Below the pieces are notes generated by a model that worked only from the letters and a program-made list of their open reading frames with translations, ran no database searches and had not been told where the DNA came from. Positions 30,989 to 39,833 of a DNA stretch of 64,000 nucleotides are shown here, piece by piece. Location of the stretch: contig SPEL01000004.1 of assembly GCA_009360885.1 (NCBI GenBank), positions 186,001 through 250,000 on the forward strand. Reading direction: 5' to 3'. The position numbers and the translations under genes are program-made. Positions within the stretch are counted from its first letter, which is position 1. Every line of letters starts with the position of its first letter. Source of the stretch: Sphingobium sp. GTDB lineage: Bacteria; Pseudomonadota; Alphaproteobacteria; Sphingomonadales; Sphingomonadaceae.

Positions 30989-31154
30989 CTATGGGGGGAA
31001 GAGAAACGCCCTGCCCCTCTATGATGGAAATCGCCTTTATTATGGCTGCGTGACCAGCAGGCGACGATATGGTTACAGTTCCGCGTCTTTCACATCAGGC
31101 GTGCCATGATTTTACTGGCATATGGCGGCGGGACAGCAGCTTCCTCACGTTCCC

Positions 31155-32042
31155 TCACCAGCCAGAGCGCATCCCATAAAAACATTTGTTGAGCAGAACC
31201 TCCATCTGCTGAATCTGCCCATCGGTGATTTTCAGCATATCCATAATCTGCCAGCTAAAGGGCTGTTTGATGGCGACGGGCATGATGCGCCCATCGGTCA
31301 GTTCTACCTCATGCATGGTTCCAGCGTGATCGAGGAAGGCCAGCGCGAACACCGTGCCCGCTTCCTCATCAATAATCGGGTAGCGCCGGTCCCGCACACG
31401 CGAAACGAAACGGAAATAGCCCAGCGCCAGTTGCTCGCCCGCACCCAGCGCATAAAAAGGCTGCGCACCGGGCGGGTCAAGATCCGGCGCATGGGTTGCC
31501 CGGCGACCATTATCCCACCGCTCCACCCCCGGCGCGAAGGGCGCGGTTTTCGTGCCATCATTGCGCTCGACCACCGAGAAATAGGCATTCGCAAGGGCAG
31601 CCAGTTGCGCACGGTCCGGGCGGTTTTCAGGCCGCACCCTCTGTTGCCAGATCGGTAATGGCTCGCCCATCGCCTCTAGCCGCTGCGGCCCGTCAGGGTT
31701 GAAAAACAGCGGGTCACGGGAAACCATTACCTCTATCTCGGTGATTTTCCCCTGTTCCACAGATAGCCGCGCACCGAAGATCACCGCTATCTCATTTTCA
31801 TACAGGACCGCCATCACGCCCGCCTGCTGTGTCACCGGATCGGCCACGATATGCCGATAGGAGCCTGCCCGGTTGCAGGTCGCCCAAAAACCATCGCCTA
31901 TCGGCAATAGCTGCCCATTTTCGGTATAGCGGGCCTGCGCTGAGAGCGGGAGCAAAGCTGCGTCCCGCGCCACGAAAGCGTCAAGACAGCGTTCCACCAA
32001 TGCCACCAGTTCTGCCCTGTTGAGAATATCCGGCGCTGTCAT
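31155..32042 (-). CDS. NTF2-like protein of unknown function
   Basis: 295 aa, no signal peptide. The N-terminal half resembles SnoaL/NTF2-like domains (LVALVERCLDAFVARDAALL, AVIFGARLSVEQGKITEIEVMVSRD, given in part) and the second half repeats the pattern (LAALANAYFSVVER ... FRFVSRVRDRRYPIIDEEAG), so it may be a tandem duplication. Possible roles include small-molecule isomerase or dehydratase. It follows the GMC oxidoreductase by 32 bases on the same strand, which suggests a shared pathway. Confidence 0.65.
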   Translation of the reverse strand: MTAPDILNRAELVALVERCLDAFVARDAALLPLSAQARYTENGQLLPIGDGFWATCNRAGSYRHIVADPVTQQAGVMAVLYENEIAVIFGARLSVEQGKITEIEVMVSRDPLFFNPDGPQRLEAMGEPLPIWQQRVRPENRPDRAQLAALANAYFSVVERNDGTKTAPFAPGVERWDNGRRATHAPDLDPPGAQPFYALGAGEQLALGYFRFVSRVRDRRYPIIDEEAGTVFALAFLDHAGTMHEVELTDGRIMPVAIKQPFSWQIMDMLKITDGQIQQMEVLLNKCFYGMRSGW

Positions 32043-32074
32043 GATAAGCTCCTCTTTATCCTATGGCTTCCTGC

Positions 32075-33730
32075 TCATGCTTTCTCACCGAAATCTTCGT
32101 CCGGATATTCCGCCGGCAAAGGAGACAGGCCCAGAATCATGTCCGATGCCTTTTCCGCCACCATGATCGTCGGCGCATTGGTGTTGCCGCCCGGAACATC
32201 CGGCATGATGGACGCATCGACCACGCGCAGCCCCTCTATGCCATGAACGCGAAGCTGCGGATCAACCACGCTCATCGGCCCGTGGCCCATGGTGCAGGTG
32301 CCAACGGGATGTTGCGTCACCTGAGCGGTAGCGCGGATATGCGCATCCAGTTCCTCATCGCTTTGTAAATGCGCACCGGGCAGCACTTCGTCGCCTGTCA
32401 GGCTGGCTTGCGGCTCTGTCCGGTAAATATGGCGGGCAATGCGAATGGCATCTCGCGCCGTTTTCAAATCCCGTGGGTCAGCGAAATTATTGAGCGTAAT
32501 ACGCGGGGCCGCCGCCGGGTCTGCCGAGCCAAGCTCCAGCCAGCCCCGGCTATGGGGATGCAGCAATATGGCATCGGCGGTGATGAGGTCTTTCTGACGC
32601 GGCTTGATGAAAGGAAACCAGATTTCCGCATCCATACGAACCGGGTTGCTCCATAGCTGAATATCCGGACGGGTGAGGGCGTTATCGGTGCGGATGATGA
32701 TGTTGCAGCTATTAAGCTGGCTGGCGAACGCCCCGGTGCCGTTGAGCCGCCATTGCAGCACCCAGCGCGCGACCTTATCCGCCCGCAATTCATTTAGGAA
32801 ACTCAGCGGCTTTTTGAGGGCAAACAATATCGGCACACGGGGGTGTTCAGACAGGTTACGCCCCACTCCGGGCAGGTCCAGCGCCACTTCTATGCCCTGA
32901 TCACGCAAATGCTGCGCAGGGCCAATGCCGGACAGCATCAGCAATTGCGGGCTGTTATATGCCCCGCCAGAGAGGATGACCTCTTTCCCGGCCTGCGCCA
33001 CCTCAACCACGCCATCACGGCTATATTCGATACCGGTTGCGCGCTTTCCATTCAGCACGACCCGGCGCACCAGTGCATTTTGCACAACCGTCAGATTAGG
33101 CCGGGACAATGCCGGGTCGAGATAGGCCCGCGCCGTGCTGGCCCGCCGCCCGGATGGATCGATCGTCAATTCGCCCCGCGCAAAGCCTTCCTGCTGCTCC
33201 GCCGACAGATCATCCGTGGTGTGGAAACCCGACGCCTGCGCCGTCGCCATCAACGGATGATGCAGCAGCCTTTCGGTATCAACCGGCGAAACATGCAGCG
33301 GACCGTCGCCGCCATGCCATGGCCCAGCCCCACGCCAGCTTGTTTCCATGCGTTTGAAATAAGGGAGAACCTCGGCAAAGCTCCAGCCCTCACACCCGGC
33401 CTGCCGCCAGCCATCATAATCCAGCCGGTGGCCGCGCATATAAAACATGCCGTTGATGGAGGAGGAACCGCCCAGAACCTTACCGCGCGGCAAATAGATA
33501 CGACGGTTGTTAAGATGTGGTTCCGGTTCCGACCAAAAGGGCCATGTGAAGCGCGGCTGACGCAGCGCCCGCAAAAAGCCCAGAGGCATATCCAGCAGGA
33601 AATGCCGGTGGCTTCCCCCCGCCTCCAGCAGCAACACCCGGTTGCGCGGGTCCGCACTCAGCCGATTCGCCAGCACACAGCCCGCAGACCCGGCACCAAC
33701 GATGATATAATCATACCCATTATCAGCCAT
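32075..33730 (-). CDS. GMC-family FAD oxidoreductase (choline-dehydrogenase-like)
   Basis: 551 aa from ATG 33730, which has AGGGG 7 bases upstream. The Rossmann FAD motif DYIIVGAGSAGCVLANRL opens the protein. GMC signature 1 is RGKVLGGSSSINGMFYMRG, signature 2 GAYNSPQLLMLSGIGP; catalytic His is in QHPVGTCTMG and the second active-site pair is in PGGNTNAPTIMVAE. Oxidises an alcohol; the choline/betaine pathway is not implied because no partner enzyme is present. In one transcript with the NTF2-like gene. Confidence 0.92.
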   Translation of the reverse strand: MADNGYDYIIVGAGSAGCVLANRLSADPRNRVLLLEAGGSHRHFLLDMPLGFLRALRQPRFTWPFWSEPEPHLNNRRIYLPRGKVLGGSSSINGMFYMRGHRLDYDGWRQAGCEGWSFAEVLPYFKRMETSWRGAGPWHGGDGPLHVSPVDTERLLHHPLMATAQASGFHTTDDLSAEQQEGFARGELTIDPSGRRASTARAYLDPALSRPNLTVVQNALVRRVVLNGKRATGIEYSRDGVVEVAQAGKEVILSGGAYNSPQLLMLSGIGPAQHLRDQGIEVALDLPGVGRNLSEHPRVPILFALKKPLSFLNELRADKVARWVLQWRLNGTGAFASQLNSCNIIIRTDNALTRPDIQLWSNPVRMDAEIWFPFIKPRQKDLITADAILLHPHSRGWLELGSADPAAAPRITLNNFADPRDLKTARDAIRIARHIYRTEPQASLTGDEVLPGAHLQSDEELDAHIRATAQVTQHPVGTCTMGHGPMSVVDPQLRVHGIEGLRVVDASIMPDVPGGNTNAPTIMVAEKASDMILGLSPLPAEYPDEDFGEKA

Positions 33731-34024
33731 GGAAAGCCCCTGCGCCACAATAAGGTTGAAAGATAATTGATTTTACACGCGCCAGATCAGGGCGATGCCT
33801 ATCATTGCCGCCGGGGTTGTACAAAATGGCAAAAGGGCACAATAACAGGTTATCCCTGCTTTTTATGAACATATATCCTCTCCGGCGCTTCATATTTTAT
33901 TTCCCAAATGGGCGAGCGCAACAAATTCTCTTCACAAACTAGTCTGGTTGATTACAATTATCAATCAATAAACAAGATACGCCACCCCCTTATCGGTCTG
34001 GCGAATGACGAAAGGAGACTTGCC

Positions 34025-34534
34025 TTGAACACCCCCGCCCCTACTCCGCCGGTTACCCCGCCACACCCCTTCGCGCCACAATTTGAATATGCTTTCTCCA
34101 TCGCCATCACTTTATCAGGCGCACATTTCCTGACGCCCACCAGCATGGGCGCTACCCGCGCTGCGGTTTATGCAGCCGAAGGAACAATTGATGGGCCAAA
34201 GATCAAGGGCCGCGTCATTCCGATGAGCGGCGGCGACTGGCCGTTGGTGCGTCCTAATGGCGTGATTGATTTTGATGCCCGCTATTTGCTGGAACTGGAA
34301 GACGGCACGATCGTCTATCTGCAAAGCAGGGGCTATCGCTGGGCCAACACGCCCGAAGTCGCCGAACGCATGGCCCGCAATGAACCCGCCGAACATGACG
34401 AATATTATATGCGCGTCAGCACCAAATTTGATGTTCCCGAAGGGCCACATGACTGGCTGGGCAAACATATTTTCGTTGGCGTGGCAGAAAAAGTCCCCGG
34501 CGCCAATCGCATCCATTATTTCAAGATGCTCTGA
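34025..34534 (+). CDS. DUF3237 protein
   Basis: 169 aa from TTG 34025, which has AGGAG about 7-8 bases upstream; the frame is open to 33908 but that part is less likely coding. DUF3237 lipocalin-like beta-barrel fold: GRVIPMSGGDWPLVRPNGVIDFDARYLLELEDG (split across strands) and the late FVGVAEKVPGANRIHYFKM. No signal peptide. Divergent from the GMC/NTF2-like pair, with which it often clusters in aromatic or terpenoid catabolic loci. Function unknown. Confidence 0.8.
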   Translation: MNTPAPTPPVTPPHPFAPQFEYAFSIAITLSGAHFLTPTSMGATRAAVYAAEGTIDGPKIKGRVIPMSGGDWPLVRPNGVIDFDARYLLELEDGTIVYLQSRGYRWANTPEVAERMARNEPAEHDEYYMRVSTKFDVPEGPHDWLGKHIFVGVAEKVPGANRIHYFKML

Positions 34535-34679
34535 TATTTCTCGTCGGGCAGGGGGGGGGGAGGGCCTCATCTCCCAGATCTACCCAAATCTCTTACCCGC
34601 CTGATACAGAAAACCGCCCGCCTCCGCGCCAGATCAATGGCAAGGAGACGGACGGCTTATTAGCCAGCAAAGGCCTTTT

Positions 34680-35843
34680 TTATTTCATGATTTGCGGTGG
34701 GAAGGGGAGTTCAAAGTCGGAGAGCTTAGGATCAATCCCGAAGGTTTTCTCACCATTTTTCCCGGCATAACGGTTAAGCACCGGGGAATAAGTGGTGAAT
34801 TTGATCTTCTTGCTGTCCGTGTCAAACTCCATGAAACGCGTCCAGCCCGCGCCCCCATTGTCTGATCCCGGTGTGCCGTCTGCGCCGATGGTATTGCCCT
34901 GATAATCCTGCAATATCTGATAGACCGGATAGCCCGCATCATTTTTGTCGATGCGCAGATTTTCCCCTTGCGATACGCCATTTTCCGTCGATGTCCAGTG
35001 ATGGCCGGACAGGATCATGAAAATGCCCGTATTCTTGCGAATGAAGCGGTCCCAAATTTCGTCGGGGGAGAGGTTATCGGCCCCCTTGAAATAGGCATCA
35101 TAACCGCTGGGCCGCTTATCCTTTTGCGCAACTGGCGCGGGGCTAAGCCATTCATGCGTGGTGACGATGACCGGCAGGCCGGGATTGGCGTCAATCACCG
35201 TCTGCGCCCAATCAAGAGCCTTCTGGTTGGGGTCCATCTCCAGCGACAGATGCAGGAATTTCTTACCGCCACCGGTGAAATATTGATAGCTGTTGAGACC
35301 CTGATTGAACGAACCACCATACCATTTCTTACCCGCGAAATGGCGCGATTCCGGCCCGAAATAGAGGTTCCACACCCGACCACCAGACAAAGGACGGCCC
35401 GCGCCGGGGCTGTTTTCGCCAGACCACCAGCTATAATTATCATAATCATGATTGCCCGGCACCATGCCAAAGGGGATGGAGGAGCGGCTCAGGATAGAAA
35501 CGGCCCGGTTGGCCACATCCCACTCTGCGCGGGTATCCCAATATTGATAGTGCCCTTCGGCCCCGCCCGGAGCTTTCTTGCGGAACTGGCCATCGCCATG
35601 CTGCACAATATCCCCAACAAAGCTGGTGAAGACGATGTTGCGCGCGGCTTGCTGATCCACAATATACTGGATTTGCCGGGCATAAGTATCTGCGCCGCGC
35701 GGCTGCGGCAAAGACGCGTCAGAATAATTCTGCGTATCAGGGACGACGGCTACGGTGAACTTCTCCGCCTGCGCGGGTAGTGCAGACCCCAACAGCCCCA
35801 GCGCCATCACGGCCGAAAAATATCGGCGGCTCATCTTAATCAT
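34680..35843 (-). CDS. Secreted calcineurin-like metallophosphoesterase
   Basis: 387 aa with a signal peptide (cleavage near LPAQA-EKF). Metal-binding motifs are in order: VVPDTQNYS (D-x-Q/H), SFVGDIVQHG (GD), GMVPGNHDYD (GNHD), TTHEWL (H) and LSGHHW (GH). Hydrolyses phosphomono- or diesters in the periplasm. It abuts the glycoprotein-degradation island but has no copy of the shared operator, so membership is uncertain. Confidence 0.88.
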   Translation of the reverse strand: MIKMSRRYFSAVMALGLLGSALPAQAEKFTVAVVPDTQNYSDASLPQPRGADTYARQIQYIVDQQAARNIVFTSFVGDIVQHGDGQFRKKAPGGAEGHYQYWDTRAEWDVANRAVSILSRSSIPFGMVPGNHDYDNYSWWSGENSPGAGRPLSGGRVWNLYFGPESRHFAGKKWYGGSFNQGLNSYQYFTGGGKKFLHLSLEMDPNQKALDWAQTVIDANPGLPVIVTTHEWLSPAPVAQKDKRPSGYDAYFKGADNLSPDEIWDRFIRKNTGIFMILSGHHWTSTENGVSQGENLRIDKNDAGYPVYQILQDYQGNTIGADGTPGSDNGGAGWTRFMEFDTDSKKIKFTTYSPVLNRYAGKNGEKTFGIDPKLSDFELPFPPQIMK

Positions 35844-36201
35844 TCGCGTCCCTTTTCAATGTCAGAATATAGGGCATCTGCACCGAAGCTGTTACGACTA
35901 TGTGACGGTCTTCCCGGCCGTGATTGAGGATCAAAGGCGCGGGATTTTTCAAGACCGCAGTTCACGTAGTAATCAGGGATAATAGATAGCGCCGCAAAGA
36001 AACAAATGGCGGGTCAGCAACATTCCGCTGGCGAAGCAAATCAGCATGGACTTCATCTTCAATAAGATCGAGTCCCTCTCTACCGTCATAATCGACATAA
36101 ATAATTGAGCCCGGGATGAAAGTGGCCCTGTATAAAAGAAGCGCGCCAGACCGGCCCGGCCCAGCGCGCCTCTTATTGCGTCATTTTATAAACTGATGCG
36201 G
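35844..36201. other. Intergenic region, no gene
   Basis: 358 bases holding the promoter region of the metallophosphoesterase gene and the GH127 terminator at 36131-36172. No ORF or RNA gene supported. Confidence 0.5.
36131..36172 (-). terminator. Terminator of the GH127 gene
   Basis: GCGCGC (36141-36146 and 36164-36169) with flanking AGA/TCT pairs forms a long stem around a GGCCC-rich loop. On the minus strand a TTCTTTT tract follows. Confidence 0.75.
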
Positions 36202-38553
36202 TTATTTCGCCGTGAAAATTTTCACACCAAATACCGGACCGGCAGAGCTGCGTTCATGCGGCTGGAACCGGATACGCACCTTCTGCTTACCCTTGGTCAT
36301 GGCTTCGGGAATTGGCGTTTCCACATCAAAGAATTTACCCGGATTATCGTTGTTCAGCTTCTGCGTCACCAGCAGCTTGCCATCAATCAATATGTCAAAG
36401 CCGCGTGAACGCTCGCTACCCCAATAGCTATGCTGCAGGATGAGCGGACCCGGCTTCACCTTCATATCAAATTCAAAGAAGCCACCGGACCGCGCATCAC
36501 GGCAGTTACGGCCACGATAGGAACCCGGGAAAGATATTTCAGAGGTCAGATCATGGTCACGTTCCGGCTGCATCTCACCCAGATGCATCACGTCGACCGA
36601 CCGCGCCGCTATGTCACGTTGGCGGGCCTGCTCTGCCACAAACGCGGCTTCTTCCTGCTTCCACGCGGCTTCACTGAAACGCTTGAAGTACACAGCGCTG
36701 CGCCGTTCATATTGGCTGTAGAAAGGCACAAAGTTAAGGTCTGCCGGGCGAATAACACCGCGCGTCATATAATGCGGCTTTTCAGCAGGATAAGGATAGA
36801 ATGCCGCTAGCGGGTTTTCACCCACCATCGCAGGCTCCACGCCCGTCCAGTCGACTTCTGCCGGGCCAAGATCGGCTGCCATCACCATCGGCCCGCGCAT
36901 CACGGCCACAACGTCCTTCGCTCCCGCAGCCGATTCAAAACGCAAATCCAGCGGCAGAATGAGGGAAACCACATCGCCCGTTTTCCAGCGACGCGCCAAC
37001 AAGGCATAACCACCTTCAACCGGCGCAGAGAAAGCCTCACCATTGACGGCAATCAACGCCCGGCCACTGGCCCAGCCAGGAATACGCAGTGCCAGTGTGA
37101 AGCGACCTTTGCCCGCATTGGCGATGGTGATCTTCGTTTCCGGCTCAAACGGATAGCGCGTGTCAAGGCGAAGATCGACGCCCTTGGCCGCCCATTGCGC
37201 CTTTGATGCGATGTAGAGATTGACGAACAGCGTGTCATCACCTTGCCAATAGATGGAATCACCGTGCTTAGAGTGGCTTTCCATGCCCGACCCCACGCAG
37301 CACCAGAAACCATCTTCGCCCGGCTGAGAATAACCGCGCGCCGCGCCGCTCATCAGCGGAGTCATATAGGTGAAACCACCATTATTGGGGTTCTGCGCCG
37401 ACATGACATGGTTAAGGTGCGCCCGTTCATAATAATCAAAGAACCGGCCATCCGGGTGCCAGGACCAGAGCTGACGCGTCAGTTTCAGCATATTATAGCT
37501 GTTACAATGTTCGCAGGTCTGTTCGGTCAGATGATCGGCGATATGATCGGGCTCGAAGAAATATTCACGGTCCGCATTACCACCAATCACATAGCTGTGG
37601 TGGTCAGTAACCGTCTGCCAGAAGAACTCTGCAGCCGTTGCGGGCTCTGCCTTGCCGGTCAGTTCATGAATACGCGCCAGACCGATCAGTTTCGGAATCT
37701 GTGTGTTCGCATGGAAATTCGCGAGCTTGTCCTGCTTTTGCGTCAGCGGGTCCAGCACGCGATTATCATAAAGCCGCTCTGCATTTTTCAGCCAGCGCGG
37801 GTTTTTCGTGCGGGCATATAATTCGGCGTAGCTCTCGTTTAGGCCACCATATTCACATGCGAGCATGGATTGCATCTGCTCGTCATTCAGCGCCTCAAAC
37901 ACCTTGGCGAAGTAATCCGCCAGCGTTTCGACGACTTTGATCGCCTTGGCATTGCCCCATGCGGCGTCAATATCGAGCAAGCCTGCAAAGGTCTTATGCA
38001 CGGTGTAAAGCGGTGCCCAGGAACCATTAAGGTCAAACCCGCCAGATTTAATCTCGCCACGCGCTACTTCGCGGAAGATTTCTTCGCCATCGACGATCTT
38101 GCCTTCTTTATTCTTGCGGCCCAGACCACCGACATAGCCGTCACCGCGCTTTTCCTGACATAATGCCAGTTCATCGACGATATAATCGGCCCGACGGCGA
38201 CATTCCGCATCACCCGTCTGCTGCCATGTCAGCGTGAGCGCGGTCATATAATGGCCCAGAGTGTGACCAGCGATAGTATCGCTTTCCCACCCGCCATAAA
38301 TCTCCGCCTTTGGTTCAAGGCCAGCATATTTACGGAAATTATGCAGGAAACGATCAGGGCTGAGCGACAGCAGATATTGCCGGTTTACATCAACAGCCGT
38401 GGCATAATCGGACGGAGCGAGCCGTACAGCCTCCAACGGCAAGGGCTGCGCCTTACGCGGCAGGGCACCCGATGCGGCGCGGCCAATGTGAGGAAACCCA
38501 AGGGTTGCCATCAAGGCCGCACCGGCCATTAATTCTCGACGTGATGCTTTCAT
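36202..38553 (-). CDS. GH127 beta-L-arabinofuranosidase, Tat-exported
   Basis: 783 aa from ATG 38553 (AGAAGAG just upstream). The Tat signal SRRELMAG is followed by a hydrophobic stretch ending IGRAASG. DUF1680/GH127 (alpha/alpha)6 catalytic domain: the zinc/nucleophile set of HypBA1 (E-x-C then CC) is visible as CEHCNSYNM near residue 348 and GFWCCVGSGMESHSKHG near residue 417. A DUF6805-like beta domain ends the protein. Family members release beta-L-arabinofuranose, including from hydroxyproline-linked chains of extensin. A palindromic operator lies 29-40 bases before the start. Confidence 0.9.
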   Translation of the reverse strand: MKASRRELMAGAALMATLGFPHIGRAASGALPRKAQPLPLEAVRLAPSDYATAVDVNRQYLLSLSPDRFLHNFRKYAGLEPKAEIYGGWESDTIAGHTLGHYMTALTLTWQQTGDAECRRRADYIVDELALCQEKRGDGYVGGLGRKNKEGKIVDGEEIFREVARGEIKSGGFDLNGSWAPLYTVHKTFAGLLDIDAAWGNAKAIKVVETLADYFAKVFEALNDEQMQSMLACEYGGLNESYAELYARTKNPRWLKNAERLYDNRVLDPLTQKQDKLANFHANTQIPKLIGLARIHELTGKAEPATAAEFFWQTVTDHHSYVIGGNADREYFFEPDHIADHLTEQTCEHCNSYNMLKLTRQLWSWHPDGRFFDYYERAHLNHVMSAQNPNNGGFTYMTPLMSGAARGYSQPGEDGFWCCVGSGMESHSKHGDSIYWQGDDTLFVNLYIASKAQWAAKGVDLRLDTRYPFEPETKITIANAGKGRFTLALRIPGWASGRALIAVNGEAFSAPVEGGYALLARRWKTGDVVSLILPLDLRFESAAGAKDVVAVMRGPMVMAADLGPAEVDWTGVEPAMVGENPLAAFYPYPAEKPHYMTRGVIRPADLNFVPFYSQYERRSAVYFKRFSEAAWKQEEAAFVAEQARQRDIAARSVDVMHLGEMQPERDHDLTSEISFPGSYRGRNCRDARSGGFFEFDMKVKPGPLILQHSYWGSERSRGFDILIDGKLLVTQKLNNDNPGKFFDVETPIPEAMTKGKQKVRIRFQPHERSSAGPVFGVKIFTAK

Positions 38554-38581
38554 CTCTTCTACCCGCTTCTCTTCAACCAGA

Positions 38582-38593
38582 ATCGTATACGGT
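38582..38593. promoter_or_regulatory. Shared operator, GH127 promoter
   Basis: ATCGTATACGGT, a near-palindrome around GTATAC, 29-40 bases before the GH127 start. Identical to the site at 52605, and the similarity extends into GT(T)GCAGGATGA. The TnGTATAC core is typical of FadR-type GntR operators. Confidence 0.7.
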
Positions 38594-38654
38594 GTTGCAG
38601 GATGAAAGCCCCCTGTCAATTGTCGGAGCAATTAAGCAACCAGATTCACCTCCG

Positions 38655-39566
38655 TCAGCACACTTCCGCAGTGCTGACAGGTGCCTTACCGCCGGGTACA
38701 CGGGCCGGATGCATCCAATAGCCATCGCGGTCGATCCGATGACGATCACCATAGATTTTGCGCAGCAGCACCGCCAAGGTCGGATCATAGGAGGTCAAAT
38801 CAGTATCAGACAATATTCGGCGCCCATTAATTACGCCCAACTTATTGTTATTAAACCAATATTGTGTGCCTTCCGCCCAATATTCCTGAACCGTGGTTTC
38901 CGCATACTCCCCTTTCCACAGGCCCTTTTTCTTTGCCGCAGCATAGGCCTTTTCTACCTCGGCATAAAAGGCCGGGTCGGTCTGCTCTAACGTGCTGAGG
39001 ATTCCATGAGAAAATTCATGGACGAGGATGCTCTCACCAAAATAACGGTCATTTCCAGTACCGAAGAGATTTTCGACGCCTACGCTGGTTAATATGCCGC
39101 CCATACCCCGCGCACGCTTATTCCAATATTGCTGATCGGTCAGGCTGCCGATGCGCTGCTGATAATGCTTTCTCTCGCAAAAGGTCAGGCGTGGATCATC
39201 CGGGGTCGGCTTCTTCCAGTCACGCTGTTCCGGCAGGTCAGTCGTGCCTTCGCTCTGCGCCATAATCGCGATACGTTGGCCATTACGTACCATTGCGGCC
39301 GCAATATCAGGCCGATTTTGCAGCATAGACCGGATCATTGCCGCAGCGATAGTAAGGCCCGCATCCGGTACAGCGGAAGAAGCCACGATGGGAATGCCAT
39401 CAGCAAAGATCACTTTGGTGTAGAAAGGATCAAGATTCAGCTCTGACGGTGGAGCACTGATTTCGGTCGCAGATGCAGCCCCGCACGATAAAAAAGCCAG
39501 CGCAGCAAAGCCCACCGGGCGAAGAGAGGAGCGGATGGCCCCCATAAAATAATCAGGCAAAGACAA
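38655..39566 (-). CDS. Secreted HExxH zinc metallopeptidase-like protein
   Basis: 303 aa. TTG 39566 has GGAGG 5 bases before it and gives a signal peptide (SLRPVGFAALAFLSCGAASA); a Met at 39545 is the alternative. The zinc motif VHEFSHGI is near residue 183 and a second glutamate lies in VQEYWAEGTQYWF near residue 229, an arrangement like gluzincins (ATLF/lethal-factor-like). The family was not recognised further. It sits between the shared operators of GH127 and the divergent pair, consistent with a role in digesting the same substrate. Confidence 0.65.
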   Translation of the reverse strand: MSLPDYFMGAIRSSLRPVGFAALAFLSCGAASATEISAPPSELNLDPFYTKVIFADGIPIVASSAVPDAGLTIAAAMIRSMLQNRPDIAAAMVRNGQRIAIMAQSEGTTDLPEQRDWKKPTPDDPRLTFCERKHYQQRIGSLTDQQYWNKRARGMGGILTSVGVENLFGTGNDRYFGESILVHEFSHGILSTLEQTDPAFYAEVEKAYAAAKKKGLWKGEYAETTVQEYWAEGTQYWFNNNKLGVINGRRILSDTDLTSYDPTLAVLLRKIYGDRHRIDRDGYWMHPARVPGGKAPVSTAEVC

Positions 39567-39623
39567 GAAAACCTCCGATATAACAGCCCCCAGCCCATCG
39601 GCGTCGGGCACCATTGCCGAATA

Positions 39624-39635
39624 ATCGTATACCAT
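39624..39635. promoter_or_regulatory. Shared operator between the divergent HExxH and DUF5695 genes
   Basis: ATCGTATACCAT contains TCGTATACCA, the fullest match to a GntR/FadR-type tNGTaTACNa site. It is 58 bases before the minus-strand HExxH gene start and about 200 before the plus-strand DUF5695 start, so it could control both. Confidence 0.65.
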
Positions 39636-39833
39636 ATTTACAAGACATGCACCTTATGTCATTTGACGGAGTAATTATTTCTATATTACATTCTGATGAG
39701 TGTTAAAAAACGGATTACCCACATTATGCTGCCGTTTACCCGTCGCCATTCCAATCCCGCTTCATGCAGGCCCAGCCCGCAACGCGGCCCATGATTGATA
39801 ATTACCCCTTACCGAGTTGAGGATTTCCGACCT

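Noticed and set aside
30989-31120. Possible Pho box upstream of btaA
   Set aside because: Only CTGTAAC with a poor second half was found; it does not meet the repeat structure of a Pho box.
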